Positions 20,487 through 32,371 of a DNA stretch of 64,000 bases are shown piece after piece. Within the stretch, counting starts at the first letter, position 1; every line of letters begins with the position of its first letter. Source of the DNA: Copromyces sp. CBS 386.78 (Eukaryota > Ascomycota > Sordariomycetes > Sordariales > Sordariaceae); contig MU839107.1 of assembly GCA_030685235.1 (NCBI GenBank), positions 62,001-126,000 on the forward strand, given 5' to 3'. A model generated the notes under the pieces. The model had not been told where the DNA came from and ran no database searches. It was given only the letters and a program-made list of their open reading frames with translations. Position numbers and translations under genes: made by a program.

Positions 20487-23174
20487 TGTAACGGGGTCGG
20501 TAAGGAATCGGGATTGGTGAAATGATGTATGTAGGTAGTACGCCTATTACGGCGTCGCGATAATCAGGTGTCTAAAACATAGGTTGCTGTCTAGGATTTG
20601 AGGTCCGTGTCCACCAGGCGTTCGGGCGAAAGATAAAGAAGGGACTGAGCAAAGTCGAGACGTTGGGGGGAACACCACATGCATATATGTAGGTATGTCC
20701 ACCAACCGACCTTTCAATCCTAAACCTCAGCTCCGTTATCAGGAAATCTCTTCTCTCTCCGTGTCACCACCCTGTCCCTCATGTCCCTTGCTCATTTTCT
20801 TTCCATGCTACCGACAGTATTCTAGTTCATTCGCAACCCTTGGCAGAAACGGCAAGAGATCTGCACAACACCACAGGTTTTTTTGTTTCTTTCTTTCTGC
20901 GTGGTGGTGTGGGACACCGTCTGCAGCCTGCGGCAGTGTCGTCTGCGCTAAGCTTTCCTGACATCCACATCCATGGTCATGGTTTCCATGTGACTGCAGT
21001 GCTTGCTTGCATTCGACTGGACTTGACTTGCATGACGACCACGACCGGCCGGCCGGCGAATTTTCCACGTTGCGTTAGTTGGTTGCGGGGGAATCCGGGG
21101 AAAGCGGTGGCCAATGGCTTTCCATCATCCGTGTTTTTGAAGAACCTGCCCGGCTTGAACTGCTGAATGTTGATATCAGTAGTCCGGTCGGTCTGTCGGT
21201 CAAACAAGGAGGTCGAGACTGGATCCCCTTTCTCCCGTGCCGCAAAAGGAAGGTGCCGGTGCCGAGTGGTGACCTACCTGCCCGCCCCCCGCCCTGTCAT
21301 CGGCTTTTGCTCTAGCGTTTTCTGTCTAGCTCAAAAAAAAAGCTTATTCCCGTTTGACACACTATGCATGTACGTTTGACCCCGGCCCCCTCTTTGGGAG
21401 AAATATGGAATGCGGGGTTGGATAAAAGAATCACCCCCATCACCTCCAATGTGTCGAGATTTCATATCGTGGGTGGGGAGCAGAGGAACTGGGAGCGAGC
21501 CAGACCATCACCCTTGGCCAATTTCTCCAAGTTCGTGAAATCGAGGCCGGCCCCCGAAATTTGCCAGTGTGGTGATACAGTAGCAGCAGACACAGTTTCA
21601 TTAAAGACTTCCTTTCTTTCCCCTATTCTACAGGTCACAAAGATATCGGCTTTTATCGGTCGGTCGGTCGGTCAAAAGCTGACAAACGAGAGTACGAGAA
21701 CCGGAGGAGTCACACATGCGTACGCTATCGAGGTCCCCCATGCCCCATAAGAGAAATCATGTTTGTTGTCAAAGGTGGAACTGTGTATGCCAAGTCAGAG
21801 AGAAAAAATGTGGAAATTCCCCCACACGCTCGCTGCTGATCTCCAACGACACCCGACCCCAACCAAAACTTCCAAGGTTCCCCGCGTTCCCCGCGTTCCC
21901 CGCATCCCCGGTCCCGCCCCGGCGCTTCTCCATTCAGCGCCCAGCCTTCGAGATACCTACTGGTATCTTAATATCAGTCCGGGGGTTCCATTCTGGGCCG
22001 TGATCCACCAGCCTATCCATCACCGAGAAGCCGAATCTCTATTCTAGTGTTTTTCTTTCTTTGCCTCGGAGATTGGTAGGTATTTTTTTGCAGCACTTCT
22101 TTCTTTCCTTCCTTTCTTGCATTACCTAGATGAAAAAAAAACGATGTAGGTGTTCGAGTCTATTGTTGTTGGCAATGTCGAAGGCGAATACAGAATCAGT
22201 GAAACGACAGGCACCGATTGATCGTGTCTTTGTCTTGTCTCGTAACGTCTCCACGTGGAGTCTGGAGAACGTGTGGGGATCGAGAAAAGGTACGCACGAG
22301 ACCGCTGATCTCTGCTCGTTGTCGGTGTTGATCGGTGATTGTCGGTACTTATTTTCATGCATGGTTTCGGGTCAATATCGGTCCATGGCCGAGGTTGTCA
22401 TACATTTCACAGGCAGTCAGTCATTGTAACATCGGACGTGAGTGCAATTTGTGATTTCGCAGCTACAGGACACATATCCGATATGCCCACCCATGTTCCA
22501 GTTCACGGAAATACGATTCTGGTGGACAAGATGGAGCTGTTCCCGAGAACATCACATCACATCGGGTCAACCACGCAAGCACAGAAGTGACATAGGAACT
22601 CAAACACCCAAGCAGCGTAAACAGTCTTTATCCTCATGAATACGGCAAGTTGACAATCGCTAAAAGGAACAAATGGACATCCGAGTCCTATCATGTCAAA
22701 AGTAACTAGTAAGCAGAATCAGATACAGACATTCAAACGAACAGCAACCCAAAGGCCAGACAGACAAAACATTCTCCCATGATGATTGATCAACAGCAAC
22801 GACGACGACCATAAAGGCGTCCGTCATAAAAACTCCTTGAACACCAACCAAACCAAACCAAACCAAACCAAATCAAAGCCAACAAACACCAACCGAATCC
22901 ACGGGATAGGGGGTCTTGTCACTGACTGACCGACCGACCGAAAACCATAACAACGCAAATCGTTCCGTCCGTCCTTCGCAGACAAATGCCGCCAATCCAT
23001 CCGCCCTACAACACTTCTGATCTGGTACTAAACAGAGGTAGAAGAAGAAAGACAAAAGAAACAGGGGGCACAGAAATACCCGGAGAATGTCATCGACATC
23101 CACGACTCAATCATCCTTTGGATGACAAAGACAAGTCATCGTATCATACAGATTCCCGCAACATGGAGAACGGC
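20487..23174. other. 2.7-kb intergenic region, promoter of the Jen1-like gene and 3' flank of the transcription factor
   Basis: No gene is supported. Visible: tetranucleotide repeats CGGT/GGTC near 21655-21675, a C-rich CCCCGCGTT direct repeat near 21885, T-rich and pyrimidine runs around 22050-22120, and a (CCAAA)n pentamer near 22850-22872. Long promoters are common for regulated carboxylate transporters. Confidence 0.4.
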
Positions 23175-26100
23175 TTAGACACCACCGCCCATAAAGGCAG
23201 CCAAATCATCCAACTCTAACAACTGCCTCTCAAACGCCTGGCAAAGTTCATTGGCTGTCATATCCACAGCATCCGCCCCGCTAGGAGGAACGCTCGCTCC
23301 CTGCGCGTTGGCCCCTCCCTGGTTCGATACCGATGACTGCGCGCTAGGCGAGTCGACCTTTAACTGCTGATGCTGCAGCACTGGCGTCGCGTGCGGGGGC
23401 GGGCTAGTCGTCGCAACCCTCGTGTCAACCGCGCCGACCGATCCACCGTTAATAGTAGTGATACCGGGACGTCTAACGAGGGGCGTTTCGCCAACTTCGC
23501 TGCCGCCTGCTCCCTCGATGGTTGGGGTGGGAGCACCGGGGGAAAGGGCATTTGGTCCTACGGATCCAGGACCGGTGCTATTGGGCTGGACGGTGTCGAA
23601 CTCCATGGCTTCGGGGTGGTTCGTGTTGTCGGGAGGCGTGGCGACGTCATCCTTAATGTGAGGGGAGGCAGCGTGCATCGTGGCGCGGCTGTCTTCGCGC
23701 GCCTCGCGGTCACGGCCCAGTACCTTCATATCGCGCAGTACCTTGGACATCACCGTGAGGTGGCGGGCCCAGGGGGTAACCAGGGGCCAAGACTCGGATC
23801 CATCCTGGCACAGGCGCAAGCTGTCTCTGACAATGCTGCTGGCGGATTCGGTGACGGTGGAGGGAGCGAGGCCCTTGAGGGTGAGGTAGGCTACTGTCGA
23901 GCCGGCGGTAAAGGCTGAGAAGAGCATAAAAATGGGGAAGCACACCATGATGTCCTTGTCGGCTCCGTGCTCGAGGGCGAGAAGAGAGTGGATGATGCTG
24001 TGGGAAGCGGCAAAGATGCGATCGACAGTTTGCATGTGTGTATGAGAAGCCATGCGCCAGGCGTCGATGGTAAAGTTCTCGTCGGTTACCACCTGAAGGA
24101 TGCGGCGTCGGTTTACGAAGATGGTCCCGCAGTTAAGGAGACAGTGAATCATGGCGTAAGTATAGCCACTGCCCATGGTGATGTGGAGGTTGATCTGGCC
24201 GGGCTTGTCGGCAAAGTGGGGAGGAAGGGTCTGACGGAGGGTATCGATATCACCCTCCAAAGCAAGGCACTGCGTATCCGAAAAGGTCTCGAGGGTGGTG
24301 GTCGTCATCATCTCGACAACATTGCGCCAGGCTCTAGTGGCAAGAACAATGTGACCGAACTCGCCGACCTCCGAGAGAGCAGCGCCAGGCTCTGCGTGAG
24401 ATGGCGCGGCGCCACCAATGGTTCTAACGACAACAGGGCTGCCAAAGTTGAAGTTCATATCTGCGCACGGCAAGGCAATGTCGAGAACATCGTGGGTCGA
24501 GAGTGCGGGGCGACGGCCGGGGCTGCTGGTAAGAAAGCAGTCGAGGATGTAGATGAGCCAGAGAGTACGGCGGAAGCTTTCGTCCTGCAAAAACTGGTCG
24601 GGGTCCGAGTTTCGCTGCTGTGCCGAGACAATCCTATACATCTGGATCATACGGGCAGCTTGGCCGAGATAGATGTAGGCACGAACAGCCTCCCTGCAAC
24701 CCCATTCGTGGATGACGAGAAGGCAGAGAGCCTGAATGTCGGCAAGGCTAGGAGACGCCAAAGACTGCATGACGAGCTGACCGGCCTTCTGGGCGAAGTG
24801 TTCAGCAGCGCCCGCGCCACCGAGTTGTCCTCCATAACGTCGAATCATGGCCGGAGAGTGGCGAGCGGCTGTGGTGAGGAGTGCATTGACCAAGGTCCAT
24901 TCCATCGAGGCATTCTTGAGTTGCTGTAGGCACGAGGGCTTGTGGAAAGCGACACATGCTGGGAGGGTCTTGTTGATCACGCGCTCGCATTCTTGGAGGA
25001 GTTCGGGGGTGAGTCTGCGTTTGAAGAAACATTTGTCAGTCATTTTTCGTTGGACGAAGTGTGATGTGGAGACGAAAGATAGAAACAATGGGAACGACGG
25101 CAGATGTGAGAAGGAGGTGCTTGCCACAAATATAGCTGGCAATGTCAATGGAAACAAGCGAGGTCGTGGCCAAGTCGCTGGAAAAAAATTATTGGGCAAA
25201 CGAGGAAGGTGCAACCTGTAGGTGAAATGACAGACAGTGGGTGCTGCAAACACCACGGAAAGAGCATCTCGCGATCCTTCCCGTTGGAGTTCACGATTGA
25301 ATGCTTATCTTATCGGTATCGGGGACTCGGGCGGAAATGGTGGGGCAGGCAATGCGGCCGGTGCCGGGAAGTGGGCGGGCCGGCAACCCGAAAACATCCC
25401 CCTCTGTGCGCACTGACGCGGCGGCGGGGGCGGGGGTGCCAAACTGGGCGAATGTGTAATGGTGATTCAGAAAGGACGGAGTCGTCCGCAGCGGGCAATT
25501 GGGCACGGAGCTTTCTTGCCAAGCCTCCACCAAAAACTCTCCGTTGGCTCCGTTTGCAGGAGGGGGGGTCGAAGGGGGGTGCACGGGGCTTGCACGGGAA
25601 TGAGAGGGGTAGGAAAAGGGTAGGAGATCGGAATGGCGGCCGAGAGGTGCGTACGGAGCAAGGGAAGGAATGGGGTACAAAGACGGTTTTGGGAATGGAA
25701 GCCGGGGCGGAGAAAAAATGGGGGGTCGGGGGGCGGTGCGTCCTTGTTGCTCCGAAGAGGCAGCGCTAGAAAATGCACTCTGCTTCCGGTGGACGGCGCC
25801 CAAGGCAACCACCGTGGAGCAGCATGAGCCCACCGTCGGCGGCGCCCGTGCACCCTCCCTCGGCCAGGCCAGTGACTGGAGTGGGAAGTGGGCGAGGAAG
25901 GAAGGAGGCGGGCGGAGGATGGCGGGAAGCGGAATGCGCGCCTTCGCTGATTCCGGTGCTTGGGTCCACTGGACTTGTCGGGCCACCCAAGAGGTGTCCG
26001 GTCCAGCACTTGGACTGGCAGGCAGTGGGATAAAGTGAAATGGAGAAACCGAACCAAGTGTGAAAAGCGCGCAATGGTTAGGAAAAAGACAATAGACAAA

Positions 26101-26543
26101 ACCACTTGGAGATGCCAATGACTTGTGATGATGGTGCAAACAGATTTCATAGGTAGACAGAAAGTGAAAAAGGAGGGAGGACAACATCAACAACGACAAC
26201 AACAACAAGGGGGACAAGGACCAGGAAGCACGTACTTTTCGTTGGTAGTAGAGACGTGACGCGACGCACCGACGGACGGCGGTCCTCCGCGGTCGCCAGC
26301 AGAGGTAGGTACGATGCGCTCACTAGGAAGACTTTCGCGAGGTCGTTGTTGGCGGTTGCTCGGTGCTACTCCTCCGTGGGCGTGAGCCATACTCTCAGAG
26401 GGGAGATAGCATTCGTGCATCCCCTTGGCGCAGTTCTTGCATGGTGCTCTGCCGTTCTCGTAGACACACTTGGTCTTGCCCTTGCGACACCGAACACAGG
26501 CTCCTCCAGCGCGGAGGGCCGTGGACCTAACAACCGACGACAT
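23175..26543 (-). CDS. Zn(II)2Cys6 transcription factor with fungal regulatory domain
   Basis: Two exons: 26543-26236 and 25014-23175, 715 residues. Exon one carries the binuclear cluster CVRCRKGKTKC, then C-x2-C-x6-C (residues about 16-45), ending in ECYLPSE. The splice phase matches exactly and gives ...TNEKLTPELLQECERV. Exon two holds the middle homology region found in these regulators (WGCREAVRAYIYLGQAARM, SFRRTLWLIYILDCFL, PCADMNFNFG), followed by a Pro/Ser/Gly-rich tail and a short acidic end (ELDDLAAFMGGGV) that could activate transcription. It should bind CGG-containing DNA in the nucleus. The target pathway is not apparent. The gene is divergent from nothing close, with several kilobases of upstream DNA, as is usual for regulators. 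The ATG at 26543 is chosen because the frame upstream lacks another ATG. Confidence 0.88.
25015..26235 (-). other. 1,221-bp intron of the transcription factor, possible internal promoter
   Basis: Donor GTACGT after codon ...NEK and acceptor CAG before the LTPELL codons. The intron is far longer than the 50-250 bp seen elsewhere here. It ends with an in-frame ATG at 25044 in good context (ACGAAAAATGA) that would start a form lacking the zinc cluster. Confidence 0.6.
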
Positions 26544-29500
26544 TTCGGTGGCCAAACGGGCTGGGCTGGCGGTTGGTGTAGCAAAGGTGTTTGCTCGGGA
26601 TAGGTCGGATGGTGGTGGTGGTGGCGGTTGCTATTAATGTTGTTTGGCTGGTGGTAATCGACTAAAAAAGAAGATGCGGGCGCAAATGTCGACAATAATG
26701 ATAGTGTGTTACTGTAGTTGATGATGCTGTTGTTGCTGTAAATGCGACGACGACAATGGTGTTGTTGTTGTTGTTGTTGTTGGAAAAAAAAAAGGAGAAA
26801 GTTGAAAAGGTGAAAGTGAAGGCGCAAAGGACACGGGGTGCCGAATAATGACCGAAGCGACCGGAGCTGAAAGCGAAAAAGGCCGGAGGTCGCGCCGAGG
26901 AATTCCAGCGACGAATGAATTCTGGGGGTCGAAAAAAGAGCAGAGTAGTTGGAGATGGACGTTGAACTGTTTGTTGATTGACGATGGAACACGGCGCCGG
27001 GCTGGTTGACGCGGTGGATAAAGTGTTCCGGAGAAGAGATCGGGAAGCAAGAAACACGGGAGAGCAGGAAAAGGGAAGGGAAGGGGACGGAGGGAAGAAG
27101 AGGAAGAAAAGGACGGGAACCTGGACTTCAGGTGGGCGGGCGCGCGGCAGGAAGCACGGGGGGTGGAGGGGGGTAAAAAGGGAGACTTGTTCGAGGCTTT
27201 CGGCGGCAGCGCTGTCTCCAAGCGGGCACCGTCTGGCGACCCGTCTGCCGCCTGCGAGCCACAATGGGAACGGACGGATCGGCTGCTGGTGCCGGGCCTC
27301 GTCAATTAAAGCGGGGCCTTGACCCCTTTGCCTTCGGAAGTCACCCGCCAGCCGGTTTGGGTGGGAAAGTGACATGGTGGGCCAATCCAAGGCTCCGACC
27401 GGCGTCACCGTGACCTTCTGCTCCAAGCCTGCATCGTCACAGCGCTGCCGGACTGGACCAAAAGCCGCCTTTGGTGCTGGGCTTTTTGCCTGGTGGCTTT
27501 CTGTCACGCAGAGCGGCCGGAGACAATGGGGTCCGGGCCGGGAGTCACATTACAACCTACACTAGTAAGGTTCAGCTCGCACCAGGTCTTATTTTAATCG
27601 CCAAACAGACCGTTCGTCATCATGGGATTTCCATATGGTCAATTTGATGCAAGCAGAGAAAAAGACCGTAAAGGTGGAATTGCACATTGACTGCCAAAGC
27701 CGCGCGGAACGGTGGGCAGGTTCCGGGAGACACGGGATTTGATGGTGGTTGCAGCCACTAAAAGAGTGCAGCTATTTGGGGCTGAGTCTCGTCGCGTGAA
27801 TAGAGCCACCTGTGCTAGTAGGTACCTTAGTTAAACGGACAACAGGTTCCAGTCTGATGCACCCGGCCCCGCGACCGAGACATTCCATTTCCAGTCCGTA
27901 GTTTTTTGATTGAAATGTTGACGGTGCACACGGTCGTCAGCCGCTGCCCTTCCCTTGCCCACAGCGGACATTTGTTTGGACAAGGGGCGGGGGTTCGGGG
28001 ACGGTCAAAGCCCCGGCTTCAGGCCCAATCTCACACTCCACTTCCATTTGAGAAGATCCGGATAGGAACAACAATGGAAAACAGTACAAAAAGAAGGAAT
28101 GGAGTTGCAAGTTCTGTAACAAAAAAATGCGCTTTCTATAACGGCTTTCTTTTCCTCCACATAACAAAAATCATAGCACAGCACTCCAGGTCAGAGTCAG
28201 CCCAGCGCCCAGGCAGTCAGCTTCGTCATCAGCGCCTCCAGCAGGTCTCCCTCTCCCTTCTCCGTCCGAGGTCGGTTACATTCACCGGTCGGGGCCAGCA
28301 GCCAGGCTTGCATGGAGGTACAAAGCACTCAACACACACCGGGCGCAACAGGATTTCGATTTCAGGGGGCCTGGCCTGGCGATCGAGAGGTCCCAAAGTG
28401 AAAGTTGCCCTGGATCACACAAGAAGAAGAAAGATGGAACGCAAGACTCGGCGCCATGAGTTGAGACCAAGTTGTGGCTTGTTGTCGCATTCTTGTGAAG
28501 CACCTCGTCGTCGCCAAAAGGTTCAGACCTGCCTTGATGCAAGCTAGAACACGGACGGCGCCAAGCAGGGCAGAATGACGGCTGTGAGCCCTGTGACGCC
28601 CCGGGCTGGCAACCTGCCTGGAAACTGCTTGGCCGGCCTGGAAGCTGGATGGATTGGATGGATGGATGGATGATGGAACGAGACCGGTGATCAAGGTAAA
28701 CGACTCGGAGAGAACCCTCCCCGGCCCCTTTTCCCTTGGCTTCCGGCGTTACATTCGGGAGGGAACTGATCAGACGGGGCACACCACTGCACTGCACCCC
28801 CCATACACTCCAGGCCCGCCCCATTCTTCCCCTCACATAGGCACTCCGGCTCGTCCGTTCTCAGCAGCGACAGCATTGGTGCTGCTAACTAATTTCCAGT
28901 CCAATTTCAGCATCATTGAATTGAGCGAGTGCTCGGTGCCCAGCTCGTCGTATACGAGGTGTGCTGTACGGTGAGTGGTGGCCTTCTCTCATTCCTCCAA
29001 GGACCAAGACCCCGTGGCCCCCCCTTTTCTTCCGTCTCGGAACGAGCTGGACTCCCGCCCGTCTTCTGTGGGAACAGGGGAGTGGTGGGTCCACCCACCG
29101 ACGCGACAGCACCCACGCGGGACGGGACCTGCGTTTGGAAACTTCCGAAACTTGACACCCCCGACCGACGCTACAGCGAACGAAACGAACGAACGGGGAT
29201 GGTTGAGACTCCAATCGAAGGCATCACTTGGACACCGTGACCCCGGGTGTGTTCTCCACCATTCTCGTCCCCGAGCCCCGACAGATTTTGCCAAGAAATG
29301 CCTGCCGCCGGGGCCGTCCGTTGCCAGCCGGTTTCCACTGGCAGGTACCCACATTTCTCTCCGAAGTCAGGGAGGCCCGAGCTCCATGCCAAGTTGCTGA
29401 GTTCCAAATTCCAATTTCGGGAGACGGGAGCCCCGTGTCCCGTGTCGCATCCACCAGTGCATCTCATCAATCATCCATCCGTCATTGTCATAATCCAGCT

Positions 29501-31055
29501 CCTCCGTCCGGCGTGACGCCAGCCAAGTTGGGGATTCCGAACGTGTATTGTTCGTCATTATCGTGATCCCAAAGCCGCCAATGCCAAATTCTCGGTCGGT
29601 GACTCGGTCGGTGACAGAACTTGGTCCGACCCCAGTCGTCGGCCCGGCCCTCTCTCCCTTGAAAAATCCGGACGCTTCCCATCCTACGGTGTCGTGTCGC
29701 GGGCTTGCGGGTTTCCAGCAAACACGAGAACCGCTCATCCTTGGACGCCGGCGCGCAATCGCATCGAACCATGTTTTCTTGCGGACGGACCTGATGTCCG
29801 GATTTGCACGACACCGGAAGCGAATTTGACTGCAATTTCGGCATGGTTCAGGTGTCCATTTCATTCGCATTCCTCCATACCCCTCGCCCGCCGGCACAGC
29901 AGAGACAAGCAGATAACACCCGTCCATGGCGTATTTTGTCATGTATCCGCCGCATTCATGGTGCAAGGTGCAAATGTACGGGCGCGGGCGCGAGGGCGGT
30001 TACGTCGGAGATGCAATTCCCATCTTCCATATCATCATCACCACCGGAAAGACATGAAATACGGTAATGTCTATAGTATGAGCAGCAGCAGCAGCTCTCA
30101 GGCTGAATAAGGTACCCGTATCAACCGGAACGCTCCTAGCACTTTCCGACTTTGATCGCCCCGCCGTAAGCCGCATATCCCGGGCCTGCAGTCGAGATTA
30201 GAGACGGAGCGTCCGACCGCCCTTGGAAATCTCCACTTTTTCGCATCGGCGCCGCCGTCATAATGAACCCCGCAGAGGCACCGTCGCATTTCTTGGCAGG
30301 CTCGGCAGGTTGGGTCAATGTGCCGATTGCGGTCCGGTCCGGTCATTTCTCGGCCGGGAAAAACGTCTGTTCGGGCGATAAGTATCATGACACCATGATG
30401 GCCGCCGCCGCCGCAAAGCCGTCAATCGGGCCGGACGTGAGAAGCTCAAAAATAGCCGAAATGGAACCACTCCAAGATCGGCCCATACCTCTGCAAGATC
30501 GATCGCTCTTGCAAAAGTTGCAGCACAGCCGATGTCGGCAGTATTTCAACATCACCTAGTTCGTTCCTTCCCATGCTCGGTGATTGCGTCTTGCGATCTC
30601 AATGAGGTGATAGGACTGCCAAAGGAAGGAGCCTTCCATGGCGCCCTCGCCTCTCGCCCACGCCTTCCTTGGGTCTCGGGGTCTTGTTTTGCGGCGGCAG
30701 GCGCAAGGTTGATAAAAGTTTCATAGATGGGAGACAGAGGGAAGGAGGTTTCTCCCAGACAGGCCAGGGCCAGTCGAAATTTTTTATTTCTTTGTTGGTC
30801 AACTTCAACATGCTCACGAAACTCGGGACGACGGCACGACGCCCAGCGTTGTTCACGTCCGATGATCAAGCCAGTGATCAGGATCTCTGCTATCTGTTGA
30901 CCAGTCGATTGTCTATGTGACATTGTTACTACGTCTGCGAAACTCTACCTGTTTCATCTTGACTTCCTCCTGACTTCATTCGACCTTTCTTCACAACCCC
31001 CGCGAAATTCGACATCGTTTGACTTCATCTTGATTCTCGAGGACAGCGAGAGGCC
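26544..31055. other. 4.5-kb intergenic region upstream of the transcription factor
   Basis: No gene supported. A (GTT)n run at about 26761-26782 (CAA repeats on the transcribed strand) precedes an A-rich stretch; it lies in the probable leader. Further out are TGGA/TGGATGGATGG repeats (28640-28675), GGTCGGTGAC direct repeats (29598-29617) and several CGG triplets that could suit zinc-cluster self-regulation. None is firm. Confidence 0.4.
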
Positions 31056-31689
31056 ATGACGGGCTCTAGCAAGATGCAAAAGACACAGTTCCATTCCATC
31101 TCCGACTTTGCCGAATCATGTTGCGCCGGCGGAACAAACAGAGAGAAGCCGCCCGAGTTGGAAAAGAGTCTCAGGGTCGCATTCATCGATGGCCCCTAGA
31201 TGATAATGATACCTAGCTATGACGAACAACTCAAGCTCATCTACAGGGACGGAGTGCTCAGGTACATACGCAAATTTGTCATTTCCAGGTTTGGTAGGAG
31301 GAGGGCCATGGAGGCGTTGTACCGAGTTACAGGAGGTGTGTTAACCAACCCTTCCCCATATGCTCGTTTCCTACATCTATCGACCTCTTCATCTCCCTGT
31401 CATCCTCGCCTGAGGGAGGACGGAGACGGTCACGGTCGACAATCTTCGAACGACGGGTAAGGTGAGAGCAGTGTTCAAGTAAATGGCGGCGGGTACGGAG
31501 GTCAACAAGTTTCTGCAGGTGTGGGATTACGTACCGATGTTTGCGGTGCAAGACTCACATAGGGAATTTCAATTGGCGCAGGTGTGGAATGAGGATGCGA
31601 TGCGTATCCGGAGGAGACTAGGAAGACGAGCGAGGGAACGGTTGGACCGGTTCATGAGGGATAATCAAATCATGAGCTTTAATAAGTGA
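31056..31689 (+). pseudogene. Decayed relative of the ankyrin-S8 protease gene, catalytic domain missing
   Basis: Three pieces match the gene at 2846-6589. A frame from 31056 contains LRVAFIDGP, resembling the IAIIDDGID strand (weak). After an in-frame TAG (31197-31199) the same frame reads DGVLRYIRKFVISRFGRRRAMEALYRV (split as DGVLRYIRKFV and RRRAMEALYRV), matching DEVLSYIREYV and RRTAMMALYKV. Then 31483-31689 reads MAAGTEVNKFLQVWDYVP, matching MAAKSEDHKFLRVWKFVP near the other gene's C-terminus, and ends NQIMSFNK. Everything between, including His and Ser of the triad, is gone. The last two matches are strong; so this is a deletion relic, not a small working gene. Confidence 0.7.
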
Positions 31690-32371
31690 CACCAAGCAGT
31701 GGGTTATCCCTAACATATATATAAATGACCGGAAATATTGGTTCCATTGTTTCATAATCATACCCATGGTGTTTCTCGTCAGAAAAGTAGGTACCATATG
31801 GCAAGTAGGTATCAACTGTGACTTGAATACGCGGCGGCCTGCGGATGCAATATAATAAGTAGATTCCGAAGAAATCTGATCAAAATCCAGATGTCAAAGT
31901 CCCAGAACTAGACTCTAAGGAACAGAGAAGCAAGCAGCATGACAGGAGGGAAGCAACCAACACTTGAGAAAAGTGAAAGCACTAATCATGGTTCTTCGCC
32001 AAAGGCAAACATCTTGAAATGGCATAAATCCTCAACAGTGGGTGTCGTGCTCAAGATGAGTCTCCTCGTAGTAAACTGCCAAACAACCCTCCCTTTGATC
32101 TATGCCAACCCTTCTCTGGATGTGGACTGACAAGGGTGAGAAGCAAGCTGAATCGGAAGATACGACGAGAGTCGAGAGACTGCTATCTGCACCTCTCTCG
32201 ATTTTGCGTCAGGACTGTTGAGAGCATATCTTGATCATTCTTCCGAAAAAAAATCTCGTGCTATTCTGTGTTCTTTTCTCCAAATGCATAGAAAATGCCA
32301 CTGTAACCTGACAGATTAGTCTCAAGCCACAGCATATCCATGCCCTCTGGATTAACGGAGCCACAACAACC
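31690..32371. other. Intergenic region, 3' flank of the channel gene
   Basis: About 680 bases without a recognised feature. Confidence 0.35.

Noticed and set aside
20695..22600. Search for a gene or CRISPR-like array in the long Jen1 upstream region
   Set aside because: Only short overlapping frames and simple repeats were seen; CRISPR arrays are not expected in a fungal nucleus and no regular repeat-spacer pattern exists.
25209..26217. Several 200-300 codon frames inside the transcription-factor intron
   Set aside because: They are Pro/Ser/Arg-rich, overlap one another on both strands, and have no domain; GC-rich low-complexity DNA gives such frames by chance.
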